Part shown: in pieces, positions 36,726-45,995 of the stretch | Layout of the letters: each line of letters starts with the position of its first letter | Position numbering within the stretch: the first letter of the stretch is position 1 | Made by a program: the position numbers and the translations under genes | Assembly (NCBI RefSeq): GCF_014202345.1 | Contig: NZ_JACHGO010000004.1 | Span: 1 to 64,000, forward strand | Direction: 5' to 3' | Length of the DNA: 64,000 bases | Source of the DNA: Desulfovibrio intestinalis | Lineage (GTDB): Bacteria; Desulfobacterota; Desulfovibrionia; Desulfovibrionales; Desulfovibrionaceae | The notes under the pieces: generated by a model | Seen by the model: the letters and a program-made list of their open reading frames with translations, nothing else | Told to the model about the DNA's origin: nothing | The model's database searches: none

Positions 36726-37934
36726 TCACGGCATGGGGCGCAACGAGTTGGTGTAGATTCTCGCCACACGTTGGCGTGAACTCCTGACTGGCGCCACCGA
36801 GAGCAGAAGACCCAGCGAAGGCGTCTGCTCGACGAAGTTGCAAAACTCTTCCACATCTGACTCCTGGACTCCCAAGTCCAGGAGTTTTTGATTTATGCCC
36901 AGGCTGAAAAGCCAGTCTTCTACGGCTTTGGCAGCTGCTGCGGCTTCATCCGGCTCGCCTTTCAGGCCGGGAGCCAGGGGCGCAAGCACATGGGCCAGCA
37001 CATCGGGCCGGGCAGCATAACATTCGCCAATGACGGCGGGTAGCAGTATTGCCAGCGCCAGGCCGTGCGGCACATCCCTGAAGCGGCTCAGTGGCTGCTC
37101 AAGCGCATGCGCCATGTGCAAAAGACTGTTGTCAAAAGCCACCCCGGCCTGAAGCGCCGCCATGCACAATCCGTAGCGGGCCTTGAGATTTTCCGGTTCG
37201 GCGAGCACTATGGGCAACCATGTGTGCACCAAACGCACAGTCTCGCTCGCCAGAGTTACAACCAGAGGGTTAGCCATCGTCGTTGTGGATGCCTCCACCA
37301 CTCTGCACAATGCGTCTATGGACACATAACGGCTTTGCTCTGCCGAAAGCCCGGTCATGAGAGCCGGATCGTCAATGGCATAGCGGGGATAGCTGCAGTC
37401 ATGTCCAACAATGGACCTGTGATTGCGCCCGGCTACGGTAACCACGGCAAACCGGTTGACTTCACTGCCCGTGCCGTGAGTGAGGTTGACGGCAACTAAT
37501 GGAAGGGCCTTTTGGGGCGTGAAGCGAAAGCAAAAAAGATCTTCGGCGCTTTTGCCTGGGTTGGCCAACAGGATGGCCGCTCCTTTTCCACAGTCCAGGG
37601 GGCTTCCGCCGCCTATGGCCAGCACTGCGCCCGCATTAACTGCCCTGCCGAGCGCGGCGGCATCATTAACAATATCCGTTGTCGGATTGGGTGTGACCCT
37701 GTTATACAAGGCCAACACAATACCCTGTTTTTGCGCTGCGGCTTCGGCCTTGTCCCACGCGCCCGAAGCGCGGTAGGCGTGCCCACCGCAAACGCAGAGC
37801 ACCGACGAAATGCCTTCATTTTTCAAATTTCCCAGGATGTAGCCAATCCTGTCTATTGCGCCAACGCCGACATAAGCCGTTGTTTTAACGCGAATTTCAC
37901 GAACCGTGTCATAGTTATAACAGTTGTCCCACAC
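36726..37934 (-). CDS. Iron-containing alcohol dehydrogenase family protein
   Basis: The 402-residue protein belongs to the group III (Fe-ADH) family. It has the nucleotide loop AIGGGSPLDCGKGAA (about residues 107-121), THGTGSEVN and a metal site formed by Asp in SIDALCRVVEA and two histidines in LLHMAHALEQP and DVPHGLALAIL. The usual DALxH histidine is arginine, but that residue is not one of the core ligands. It reduces aldehydes or oxidises alcohols; the substrate is unknown. The start is a GTG with GGAGG upstream and a promoter with TTGACC and TAATTT boxes. Confidence 0.85.
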   Translation of the reverse strand: MWDNCYNYDTVREIRVKTTAYVGVGAIDRIGYILGNLKNEGISSVLCVCGGHAYRASGAWDKAEAAAQKQGIVLALYNRVTPNPTTDIVNDAAALGRAVNAGAVLAIGGGSPLDCGKGAAILLANPGKSAEDLFCFRFTPQKALPLVAVNLTHGTGSEVNRFAVVTVAGRNHRSIVGHDCSYPRYAIDDPALMTGLSAEQSRYVSIDALCRVVEASTTTMANPLVVTLASETVRLVHTWLPIVLAEPENLKARYGLCMAALQAGVAFDNSLLHMAHALEQPLSRFRDVPHGLALAILLPAVIGECYAARPDVLAHVLAPLAPGLKGEPDEAAAAAKAVEDWLFSLGINQKLLDLGVQESDVEEFCNFVEQTPSLGLLLSVAPVRSSRQRVARIYTNSLRPMP

Positions 37935-37978
37935 GGCTGCCTCCCGCGCTTACGCTGGGCGTACTATTGCTCTGCAAT

Positions 37979-38007
37979 AAATTAGAATGAATACAGGCCT
38001 AGGTCAA
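37979..38007 (-). promoter_or_regulatory. Promoter of the dehydrogenase gene
   Basis: TTGACC (complement of 38002-38007) and TAATTT (complement of 37979-37984) are 17 bases apart on the minus strand, about 45 bases before the GTG start. Confidence 0.65.
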
Positions 38008-38616
38008 GGACCTGCGCAATTTTTCACATAAATTTAAAAAAATATTTATTCTTGATAAAAATAGCCGCCCACAGTATTTATAGTGTTTGTGAATTTTTAG
38101 TCAAAATAAAAGTGCACCTAAACTCCTGACTTTATTGATTAGCACCTTCCTCATCGGCCCTCCGGCTAACAAAAATCTCCTCAGCTAAACTGGTTTTTCC
38201 TAAGAATTGCCTTTATTGCACCCGGCACCCGAGAACAAATGAAGTACTCATCCCAAGTTTGAAGAACAACCCTGCGCACTGGATCAGAAAAAAACCAAAA
38301 AACACGCAATCTTCCCCAGACACAAAAACAACAGGGAAGCCGCTTGTGGCGGCACTATCTGGGGACACGGGCATCCTTTCAACGATATATCATAATCCAG
38401 TCAATTCATGCACTACTACGGCAACGTGACTGATCTTGAGATATTTTCCACATGCGCCATCCGGTCATATCCTCAGTTTCGCGCAGCGCAGTTTATGGGG
38501 CCTGTGTCCTGCTCGAATCATGTTCTGCCAGAACTACATCTCGGCACAATATCATTTTTAAAATACTGAACTGCGCACACCAGCCAGCGGCGGAGTCAGC
38601 GACAGCCGTAAGATGC
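38008..38616. other. Gene-free stretch
   Basis: About 600 bases, the left half AT-rich (38020-38130), show no supported gene. A single short frame near 38452 has no features of a protein family. Confidence 0.45.
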
Positions 38617-38646
38617 GAAAAAGCCCGAAGCGTAAAGCTCCGGGCT
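38617..38646 (-). terminator. Terminator of mop gene
   Basis: Arms AGCCCGAAGC (38622-38631) and GCTCCGGGCT (38637-38646) close a five-base loop. Five T residues follow on the minus strand. Confidence 0.85.
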
Positions 38647-38704
38647 CCATTTGTTGTTGTACTTGGCCGTATCGAGCACTCCAGAGCGCCCAATGGCATA
38701 GAAA

Positions 38705-39133
38705 CTACTTCGGCACAGCCAGGATAACCTGCGAAGCCTTCACTATGGCTGTTATTTTTTTGCCGGTGGCCAGAGCAAGCTTGTCGACGCTGCCCATAGT
38801 TACAATGGAGGTAATACCCTTGCCGCCGGGCAGATCAACCTGCACCTCTGCATTGACGGCCCCGGGGGTAACCTTGCTGATGATTCCCGCAAACTGGTTG
38901 CGGGTGGACAACAGATAGTTTTCGGCATCATTCATCAGCAGCACAAAGCTGGCCTTGATCAAGGCAATGGCTTCCACACCGGGCTTGAGGCCCAACTTCT
39001 TGGTGCTGACCTGCGTAATGGAAGCAACAATGGTAAGTCCGCCTTCGACGGCCAATTCCACTTCATCATTGACGGCACCAGAATGCACCGCCACAACCTT
39101 GCCCTTGAAAACATTTCTCGCGCTTGTTTGCAT
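38705..39133 (-). CDS. Tandem Mop-domain molybdenum-binding protein
   Basis: The 142-residue protein consists of two molybdate-binding TOBE/Mop domains. Each has the expected pattern: SARNVFKGKVVAVHSGAVNDEVEL in the first, STRNQFAGIISKVTPGAVNAEVQV in the second, both ending with a region ALIKASFVLL or AIVKASQVIL. Molbindins with two domains assemble to store or buffer molybdate (or tungstate) in the cytoplasm. The start at MQTSARN is preceded by AAGGAT; the longer frame lacks family homology. The MoeA-like gene lies 2-4.5 kb away, but the intervening genes do not obviously concern molybdenum. Confidence 0.9.
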   Translation of the reverse strand: MQTSARNVFKGKVVAVHSGAVNDEVELAVEGGLTIVASITQVSTKKLGLKPGVEAIALIKASFVLLMNDAENYLLSTRNQFAGIISKVTPGAVNAEVQVDLPGGKGITSIVTMGSVDKLALATGKKITAIVKASQVILAVPK

Positions 39134-39331
39134 ATGAACATCCTTTATGCCGGGCAAAACCCTGGCTGCTAAACGCGAAATTTCTTTTTCGCATGTCGTA
39201 ATTGTACACCACCGGAGAGAGCAGCGCCACACAGACACGCTGAGAGCGTGAAACAGTAATAATCAATGCTATTACAGATTGTTAAAAGTACACGCACTGA
39301 AGGGCTTACCAAGCGAACGCCATATAAAATA

Positions 39332-39363
39332 CCAGCGGGCTGATCTCGCAATCGGCCCGCTGG
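39332..39363. promoter_or_regulatory. Strong hairpin upstream of the mop gene
   Basis: A 9-bp GC-rich stem (39332-39340 with 39355-39363) extends by four more pairs around a six-base loop. It lies 200 bases before the mop start. Neither side has a clear T-tract. It could be a terminator of an unseen transcript or a leader structure. Confidence 0.35.
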
Positions 39364-39796
39364 CTAAAAAACACAAGAAAGACAACCTGTAGCGTGAAAT
39401 CTTTGAATATATACACCTAAGGGCAAGATGCGCCTGTTGCGGCGTTGATCCGCCCCCAAAATTCATTTGTATTAGCAGCTGGATGAGTCAACGGGTATAA
39501 AAAAAAGCTGCTGTCACCCAAGCTTTCTTTGCGGCAATCCGTTAGCGAGCCTTGCGAATGGCGGCAACGCTTGCGTGAAACTGGCCGGAACGCTGCCAAA
39601 ATTGCCAACCGTGCGCTGACGTTATGCCACAGCAGCAAAGCATGTGTAAGCCTTGCGGCGCAACGCTTGAGCACCCGTAGGCGCTATGTGCAATTATCAA
39701 GACCGCGTCAGGCCTTCACTCCAGACGTCTCGCGCATGTCTTCAAAGTAACCCACCTTAAAGCGGTTCCAGGGAAGTACTGATTAAAGAGCCACCT

Positions 39797-39922
39797 GGAA
39801 ACGCGTAGTTATTTCGTTTGGCAAGGCGCGATCTGTTTTTGAAGCAGGAGTGGACTCTTCCGTCCTCGACTGTTTCAAAAAAAGTGAAGCAACGCAGCCA
39901 AACGGAATAAATCAGCGTTTCC
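39797..39922. repeat. 126-bp palindromic element
   Basis: Its two ends are inverted copies about 25 bases long: GGAAACGC followed by GTTATTTCGTTTGGC on the left, and the reverse complement of GCCAAACGGAATAA and GCGTTTCC on the right, with few mismatches. The inner part (GCAAGGCGCG, TTTTGAAGCA) resembles the stretch at 1545-1570. It abuts the stop codon of the small lipoprotein gene. The rest of the 39364-39796 gap shows nothing. Confidence 0.55.
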
Positions 39923-40315
39923 CTAGATGTCTTCCGTCACCCAGTCCACAACTTCAGCCATCCGCTTGAGGGTATAGCGCTGTTGGGGGCTTTTAAGGGC
40001 AAGGTCGTCCAGCGAGCCATCAAGCCTATAGATGCGCCAGTCGCCTTCGGGAAGAGAGCCGCGCGCCACGGCATAGCCCACGGCTGCCCGTGCAGCGCCT
40101 GGCGAGCAGAAAAGTTCGAATTCCTGCGCGGCAGGGTCCAGAACCACTTCTGATCCGCTGGCTATGTCCACAATATAGTTGCCGGGAGCGAACACATAGA
40201 CATAGGGGCACGGTTCAGCAGGCGGAGCCTGATCCGCTTCAGCCACAGGCGCTGTCTTGACGCAGGCCAGCAGGGGCAGGGCCAATAACGCTACCAGCAA
40301 AAGACGTATTTGCAT
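39923..40315 (-). CDS. Small putative lipoprotein
   Basis: The 130-residue product starts with a lipoprotein signal (MQIRLLLVALLALPLLAC; lipidated Cys18). The mature part is short, with CPYVYVFAPGNYIVDIASGSEVVL and a C-terminal helix (YTLKRMAEVVDWVTEDI). I do not recognise a family. The start has GAGGAAG before the ATG; a longer open frame overlaps htpX and is rejected. It follows htpX by about 95 bases on the same strand and could be cotranscribed. Two further cysteines (residues 36 and 70) might form a disulfide. Confidence 0.7.
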   Translation of the reverse strand: MQIRLLLVALLALPLLACVKTAPVAEADQAPPAEPCPYVYVFAPGNYIVDIASGSEVVLDPAAQEFELFCSPGAARAAVGYAVARGSLPEGDWRIYRLDGSLDDLALKSPQQRYTLKRMAEVVDWVTEDI

Positions 40316-40409
40316 TGTCTTCCTCAATATGGTGGGTTCGATGAACCCGACAGAGCCTTTACGGCCCGTTATCTGCGCGGTCCTGCGCCCATTGTCTGCG
40401 GTTCCGGCA

Positions 40410-41273
40410 TCAGCGCCGGGAAGCTGCCATGGCCTGAAGCCTGCGAATGCGCTCTTCCAAAGGCGGATGCGTGCTGAAAAGATTGGCCATGCTGCTGTGA
40501 GCAAACATAGGCGACACGATGAACATCTGCTCGGTGCTGGGATTGCCTTCACGCATGGGAATACGCCCGCTGGCGGCTCCAAGTTTGGCAAGAGCGCCTG
40601 CCAGCGCAAGAGGCTGGCCGCAAAGCTCTGCCCCGGTATCGTCAGCAAGATACTCCCGCGAGCGCGAAATGGCCATCTGCACAAGACCTGCGGCCATAGG
40701 GGCCAGCAAAGCCATTGCCAGAGCCGCAATGGGGTTCACGCCGCCGCCCTCGCCGTCACGGTTGCCGCCACCGAATATGGCCGTGAACTGAAAAATGTTG
40801 GCCATGGTCACAATGGCCGAAGCCATAACCCCGGCGATAGTCTGAATAAGAATATCGCGGTTTACAATATGTCCTATTTCGTGGGCTACTACGCCGCGCA
40901 GTTCTTCGGGCGACAACAGGCGCATGAGGCCTTCAGTCACCGCCACCACGGCATTTTCAGGGTTACGCCCGGTTGCAAAAGCATTGGGGGCTTCTTCGGG
41001 CACCACACAGACGCGGGGCTTGGGAATGCCTGCGTTGTAGGCCAGTTCATCAACAATTTTATGTAGATATGGAGCTTCTTCCGGGGCTAGTTCACGAGCC
41101 CGGTACATAGAAAGCACAATTTTGTCCGAGTACCAGTAGCTGCCCACATTCATGAGCAGGGCCATGCCGAAGGCTATGATAATGCCTGTGCGCCCGCCAA
41201 GCAGGCCGCCAAGCACTATAATGATGCCCGAAAGCAAACCCAGAAGAAGAACGGTCTTGATCTGGCTGGTCAT
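40410..41273 (-). CDS. htpX: Membrane zinc metalloprotease HtpX
   Basis: HtpX degrades damaged membrane proteins from the cytoplasmic side. The 287-residue protein has two N-terminal spans (residues 5-40), the zinc motif VVAHEIGHIVNRD (about residues 135-147) and two further hydrophobic segments at about 150-200. The GREYLADD-like glutamate ligand appears in SRSREYLADDTGAEL. TGAGGAG precedes the ATG. An upstream promoter overlaps a short inverted repeat, which could be an operator for stress control. Confidence 0.93.
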   Translation of the reverse strand: MTSQIKTVLLLGLLSGIIIVLGGLLGGRTGIIIAFGMALLMNVGSYWYSDKIVLSMYRARELAPEEAPYLHKIVDELAYNAGIPKPRVCVVPEEAPNAFATGRNPENAVVAVTEGLMRLLSPEELRGVVAHEIGHIVNRDILIQTIAGVMASAIVTMANIFQFTAIFGGGNRDGEGGGVNPIAALAMALLAPMAAGLVQMAISRSREYLADDTGAELCGQPLALAGALAKLGAASGRIPMREGNPSTEQMFIVSPMFAHSSMANLFSTHPPLEERIRRLQAMAASRR

Positions 41274-41325
41274 GCTTACTCCTCAATATGCAAAGATTGC
41301 GCGCCGTACTTTCAGACGCCACCAT

Positions 41326-41355
41326 ATAGTATAAGCATCGGGCACTCGCTGGCAA
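41326..41355 (-). promoter_or_regulatory. htpX promoter with inverted repeat
   Basis: TTGCCA (complement of 41350-41355) and TACTAT (complement of 41326-41331) are 18 bases apart on the minus strand. The -35 box lies within a perfect 8-bp inverted repeat CTGGCAAG/CTTGCCAG (41349-41356 and 41362-41369), a possible operator. Confidence 0.55.
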
Positions 41356-41518
41356 GACGGGCTTGCCAGAAGGACTGCCCCGGCCAGCTTTTTCAGTGTA
41401 TCTTGCCCCCTGCCCGTTTTGACAGCTTTGGCCTTTTGGACAGGGCGGCGTGAAAACAGTTCTGTTTCCGGGGCTGCACGCAGGACTTGCAATGTATCGA
41501 GCTGGGGCAAAGGCGGTA

Positions 41519-43447
41519 TTACTGCTGCCCGGGCTTCTGCCGCGCCTGCCACCACAGCTGAAAGACCAGCAATGTCCAAAGCGGCTTGCGCAGGTCGGCC
41601 CTGCCGGAAATGTGCTCGTCCATAAGGGCGCGCACTGCAACGGGATCAAAAATTCCCTGAGCCTTGAGGCTGTCTGCACTGAGCAGGTCTTCCATAAGGG
41701 GACGCATACGCCCGCGCAGCCACTGTGCCACGGGAATCTGGAACCCGCGTTTGTTGCGGTACAGGATTTCCTTGGGCAGCAGGCCCGCAAAAGCCTTTTT
41801 GAGCAGCCATTTGCGCTTGAACCCATGCAGTTTGCGGTCCACAGGCAGGCGCGCGGCGAATTCGGCCACGTCCTTGTCCAAAAAGGGCGCGCGCACTTCA
41901 AGGCTGTGCAGCATGGAGCAGCGGTCCACTTTCACAAGGATGTCGTCCAGCATGAACTGGCGCGCGTAAACGTGAAAAGCCCGCGCCAGAGGAGCTGCCA
42001 CGCCATACGGCTGCCAGTGTTCAAACTGCTCGCGCGTTGGCGCCAAAAGCCGTTCGGGCGAAAGAAAGCCCGGCGCTTGCGCCTTGAAGCTTCCGGTCAG
42101 AATTTCCGCCTGCATGTCGGGGGTAAAGGCTGTAAGCATGGTCTGCACCCGCTGCCAGGCAGGAGCCTGCGCCGCACGCAAAAACGTGGCCACAGCCAGA
42201 CGCGGATTGATATATCCGGCTGACGATGGCAGACGGCGGGCAAGGGGCTCCACAATCTTGTTCCGCACCAGCGCGGGCAGGGCATTATACCATTCCGCCA
42301 CCTTGAAGCCTATGTAGTGCTCGTAGCCTGCCCACAGTTCGTCCGCGCCGTCACCGCCCAGGGCCACGGTGACCTTTTCACGCGTCACGCCCGACAGCAG
42401 CCATGTGGGAGCCACAGAGGCATCGGCCATGGGCACGTCCATTCTGCTCACGATCCCCGGCAGATTGTCGGCGCACTCCTCGGCGGAAAGCACCCGCTCA
42501 TGGTGGTCTGTGCCAAAGGCTTCGGCCACAATGCGGGCATAGCGCGATTCGTCGTAACTGGCTTCACTGAACCCAATGGAAAAAGTTTTTATGGGCGTGG
42601 AAGATTGCCGCGCCATAAGGCCAGCCACAATGGACGAGTCGATGCCGCCCGAAAGAAAGACGCCCAGAGGCACATCGCTGACCATGCGCCGCCGCACCGC
42701 CCGTGCCAGCAAAAATTGCAGTTCTTCGCCAAGCTGTTCGGTGCCGCGCCTGTCGTTTTCATCAGGCGTGGGCATGTCCCAATAGCGGCCCGTGCGCAGA
42801 ACGCCGCCCTCAAGCAGCAGCCAATGGGCTGGCGGCAGGCTTTCCACTTCGGCATAGATGGTCTGCGGCGTGGGCACGTATTCATAGGCCAGATAGCGCA
42901 TAATGGCTTCTGGCTGCATGGTCAGATTCAGGCCGGGAACTTTTTCAAGGGCCGTCATCTCCGAGGCGAAGTGCAGCCTGCCCTGCTGCACTGTGTAGAA
43001 AAAGGGCTTTTTGCCAAAAGGATCGCGCGCGCAGAAAAGCCGCTGTTCAACAGAATCCCACAGGGCAAAGGCAAACATGCCGTTGAAGCGGGTCAGGCAA
43101 TCCACGCCCCACTGCCGGTATCCTTCAAGAATGACTTCCGTATCCGAGCTGGTGCGAAAACGCGCGCCGTTGGCCGCAAGTTCTTCTTTCAGTTCCGCAA
43201 AATTGTAAATTTCACCATTGAAGATGACCGTATAGCGCTCGTCGGCGCTGTGCATGGGCTGCCCGCCCGTGCCAAGGTCGATGATGGAAAGACGCCTGTG
43301 CCCCAGGCATACAGGCCCGCTCAACCATTGGCCCTCGCCGTCCGGCCCCCGGTGGGCAATGCGGTCGGTCATGGCCTTCACCCAGTGCAGGGCCTGAGGG
43401 TCAAGCGGCGAAGATTCCAGTTGGCAAATACCGGCTATTCCACACAT
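41519..43447 (-). CDS. AsnB-type glutamine amidotransferase/asparagine synthase
   Basis: The 642-residue protein has an N-terminal class II glutaminase domain with the nucleophile Cys2 (MCGIAGICQL), RHRGPDGEG-type segment IAHRGPDGEG and FNGEIYNF. The C-terminal synthetase domain has the ATP loop FLSGGIDSSIVAGL (about residue 255). It activates a carboxylate as acyl-AMP and amidates it. In polysaccharide clusters such proteins often act on a sugar acid or lipid rather than aspartate. The start at MCGIAG is required by Cys2. It is the last gene of the minus-strand arm and overlaps the preceding glycosyltransferase gene. Confidence 0.88.
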   Translation of the reverse strand: MCGIAGICQLESSPLDPQALHWVKAMTDRIAHRGPDGEGQWLSGPVCLGHRRLSIIDLGTGGQPMHSADERYTVIFNGEIYNFAELKEELAANGARFRTSSDTEVILEGYRQWGVDCLTRFNGMFAFALWDSVEQRLFCARDPFGKKPFFYTVQQGRLHFASEMTALEKVPGLNLTMQPEAIMRYLAYEYVPTPQTIYAEVESLPPAHWLLLEGGVLRTGRYWDMPTPDENDRRGTEQLGEELQFLLARAVRRRMVSDVPLGVFLSGGIDSSIVAGLMARQSSTPIKTFSIGFSEASYDESRYARIVAEAFGTDHHERVLSAEECADNLPGIVSRMDVPMADASVAPTWLLSGVTREKVTVALGGDGADELWAGYEHYIGFKVAEWYNALPALVRNKIVEPLARRLPSSAGYINPRLAVATFLRAAQAPAWQRVQTMLTAFTPDMQAEILTGSFKAQAPGFLSPERLLAPTREQFEHWQPYGVAAPLARAFHVYARQFMLDDILVKVDRCSMLHSLEVRAPFLDKDVAEFAARLPVDRKLHGFKRKWLLKKAFAGLLPKEILYRNKRGFQIPVAQWLRGRMRPLMEDLLSADSLKAQGIFDPVAVRALMDEHISGRADLRKPLWTLLVFQLWWQARQKPGQQ

Positions 43448-44868
43448 GATTCTTTCCAACACCTGTAATTATTGATGAAAACGCGCGCCAACCGGTCATT
43501 GTTGGCTTCGGGATCAAACATATGGGCCGCCAGCAGCCTGCCGTTATGGGCAAGGCCGGCCGCCAGGGCTGAATCGTTGGCCAGCAGGGCGATGGCGTTC
43601 GCCAATGCTTCGGCGTCGTGCTGCGGTACCGCCAACCCGGTTTTGCCGTGCCGTACCACCTCGGGCAAAGCATTGACCGTGGTGCTGACTACGGGCAGGC
43701 CATAGGCCAATGCCTCAATAACCGTATTGGGAATGCCATCGCGTCGGCCCGACGCATGCACCACGCAGGGCGCAGCAAAAATATCATGCTCTTTAAGGAG
43801 CTTGGGCAGTTCATTGTGCGAAATAAGACCGGGCATGCTCACGCGGGCTTCCAGTCCCAGCTGCTTGCGCAACCGGACCAGTTCGGTCTGCATATAGCCA
43901 AGACCCATCACGGCCCCGCCGCCGCCCGCCAGAGTGAGGGTAAAATCCAGGCCACGGTCTTGTAGCAAGCCGCAGGCGCGGAGCAATACGTCAAAGCCCT
44001 TGGTTACGTCAAACCGCCCAAGAGCCAGCAGACGCACAGGACGCTTCATGGGAACAGGAGAGGCCGAAGCAGGCACTTCATCCAGACGCATAAAAGAAGG
44101 ATCAGCCTCACTGAAGCAGTGAGAGGCAGGCGCGCCGGGCGTGTCTGCCTGGGCAGAAGCTGCTTCGGGCGCAACCGCTTCGTCAGCCAATGGCGGCAGG
44201 GTCAGCCCGTTGTACACCAGCTCAACCTTGCCCTTGGCCTGCCCACGATCAAAATTCTCTATCCGCACCTTGTCTGCGCCGTTGTTGGCGCGCACCAGAA
44301 AAGCCGCGTCGAGCTTTGCGCCGAGGTCCGGGTCCGCTGGTTCAAGGTTGTCGCCTCTGGCGCAAGTGGCAAAGGGAAGCCCGGTGATGCTGCCTGCAAC
44401 CCAGGCGGCGGTTGCCGTGCCGCGCGGCCAGGGCGCGTAGATCATGTCGATGCCCGCTTCCTTGAAGCGCCGGGCCAGATACACCCCTGCGCAAAAAGCC
44501 CAGAGGTTTTCTCCCATTGTCTCAAGGCAGCTCCAACGGCGGAACATGGTGCGGCGGAAGAGCCTTCCCATAAGCAGCGGGTGCAGGCAGAACTGGCGCA
44601 GAACTTCCGCCAGAATGGCAAAAATTGCCTTGGTGCCCAAGGTGTGGGTCTGCTGGGCCGCCGTGCGCATTTCAGTGGAGCAATGGCGCAGGCTGGCACC
44701 GTAAAGACTGAACACAGAGACCGGAAGGCGCTTTCTGAGTCCTTGCACTTCACGGAAAATAAAGGGCTGTGTGAACAGGGGGTACCACAGCAACACGCAG
44801 GCCACATGAGGCAGCCCGGGGGCGAATGCCTGCGGGAAAACGGACTCGCTTGTCTTGCTTTCTGTCAT
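43435..44868 (-). CDS. GT4-family glycosyltransferase, copy 1
   Basis: The 477-residue GT-B enzyme shows the N-terminal CVLLWYPLFTQPFIFREV segment and the C-terminal donor-binding region with RLLALGRFDVTKGFDVLLRA, FAAPCVVHASGRRDGIPNTVIEALAYGLPVV (retaining EX7E pattern). It transfers a hexose from a nucleotide sugar, with retention of configuration. It resembles the 45992-47338 product, notably in both halves, so the two are paralogues. It also carries an insertion of about 45 alanine- and proline-rich residues near residue 230. AGGAG precedes the ATG; its stop overlaps the amidotransferase start. Confidence 0.88.
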   Translation of the reverse strand: MTESKTSESVFPQAFAPGLPHVACVLLWYPLFTQPFIFREVQGLRKRLPVSVFSLYGASLRHCSTEMRTAAQQTHTLGTKAIFAILAEVLRQFCLHPLLMGRLFRRTMFRRWSCLETMGENLWAFCAGVYLARRFKEAGIDMIYAPWPRGTATAAWVAGSITGLPFATCARGDNLEPADPDLGAKLDAAFLVRANNGADKVRIENFDRGQAKGKVELVYNGLTLPPLADEAVAPEAASAQADTPGAPASHCFSEADPSFMRLDEVPASASPVPMKRPVRLLALGRFDVTKGFDVLLRACGLLQDRGLDFTLTLAGGGGAVMGLGYMQTELVRLRKQLGLEARVSMPGLISHNELPKLLKEHDIFAAPCVVHASGRRDGIPNTVIEALAYGLPVVSTTVNALPEVVRHGKTGLAVPQHDAEALANAIALLANDSALAAGLAHNGRLLAAHMFDPEANNDRLARVFINNYRCWKESCVE

Positions 44869-44954
44869 AGCTCACTCCTGAGCGTCTGCTAGGGCGCAAA
44901 CTCACAGGTTATATATACTCGGAGTCGACCATACCGCATTGCGCATGGCGCAAA

Positions 44955-45995
44955 TTAGGGAGCTTCTTGTGGCGGATATGCCCAATCGCCGCATCGCGCG
45001 CCGCTGCACTGCCGCAGTCGCAGAGCGCTGTCAGGAGCTTGGGGGCCCAAGGTTTCCCTCAACTGGTCCATGGTCAGGCTGCGTACATCCCAGCGGGATG
45101 TGAGCCAGTCTGTCCAGGCCAATATTTTTTGCATAAGCCTGTCCACAGCACTGGCGTCAGGCAAATGGGGCGCACCGCCCGGCATCATTTCTGAGGAATG
45201 CCAGGTGAGAGACAGCACCTGCCCTCCGCGCGCCACAAAAAGTCTGGTCACAGCCTGCATGACCCACAGGGGATGATAGACGGGCAACAAGCTCAACGCT
45301 CCCCAGTTCTTGAAGCCCGGCCGCAAGCCCGGAGCCGTTTTGCGCAGCAGGCCCGGCAGGGGTTGCAAAAGGGGTGTTACACTCAGGGGAACCTCAAAAA
45401 TACGTTTTTGTCCAACGGTTACCCAATAAGGGTTGCACGGAGCGTCAAAGTGGTCTGGCCCTGCCTGAGGCGTGGCCCCACAATGCAGTGGGCGTACCGA
45501 GGCGTCGACCTTGATTCCGGCCTGGGCCAACAGAGGCCAGTGGTTTCTGTGCAGATCCCACCGCCCCATGCGAAAAGAAGTCAGGGGCGCAGACTGAAAT
45601 TCCTGTCCCGCAGCCATGAGACGTTCAAACTTGGCGGCCATAAGAGGATCGGGCACGGCTGCGGCGGGTACGCTGGACGCATTGTCGGCAAGGGCGGCGT
45701 CTGCACCCGGCCCGTCAAGGGTCAGAGGAGGCGTGTTCCAGTGGTGCAAATGCGCGCCTATTTCAGCGCCGTGCCTGTCGCGCAGGCCGGCCAGCACACG
45801 CCGCGAAGGCGCATCGGCCAGCACGCTGTGCGCGCAGAAAAGCGTGGGGCGCACACCTCGCTCACACAGGGGATCAAGCCGTCCCAGGCTGCCTGTATTA
45901 ACCGTCGAGTATCCCCGGCGGGCATACTGGCCGCCAAACAGCCCTTCTTCTTCCACATCCAGGCTGACGGCAAGATAGAGCGTAGGACGGCTCAT
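44955..45995 (-). CDS. Polysaccharide deacetylase-like protein
   Basis: The 346-residue protein begins LYLAVSLDVEEEGLFGGQYARRG, matching the NodB-like start where the first aspartate is catalytic, and has EIGAHLHHWNTPPL, which supplies metal-ligand histidines. FRMGRWDLHRN is another family block. These enzymes remove N-acetyl groups from sugars in polysaccharides. The start at MSRPTLY is chosen with AGAGGAAG upstream and overlaps the stop of the preceding glycosyltransferase gene. No signal peptide, so it would act on a cytoplasmic, possibly lipid-linked, intermediate. Confidence 0.75.
   Translation of the reverse strand: MSRPTLYLAVSLDVEEEGLFGGQYARRGYSTVNTGSLGRLDPLCERGVRPTLFCAHSVLADAPSRRVLAGLRDRHGAEIGAHLHHWNTPPLTLDGPGADAALADNASSVPAAAVPDPLMAAKFERLMAAGQEFQSAPLTSFRMGRWDLHRNHWPLLAQAGIKVDASVRPLHCGATPQAGPDHFDAPCNPYWVTVGQKRIFEVPLSVTPLLQPLPGLLRKTAPGLRPGFKNWGALSLLPVYHPLWVMQAVTRLFVARGGQVLSLTWHSSEMMPGGAPHLPDASAVDRLMQKILAWTDWLTSRWDVRSLTMDQLRETLGPQAPDSALRLRQCSGARCGDWAYPPQEAP

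Noticed and set aside
40316..40729. 138-residue N-terminal extension of the small lipoprotein
   Set aside because: It overlaps htpX, lacks motifs, and the lipoprotein signal with ribosome-binding site begins at 40315.
42317..43468. 383-codon plus-strand frame opposite the amidotransferase gene
   Set aside because: Shadow of a conserved gene; composition is typical of antisense translation.
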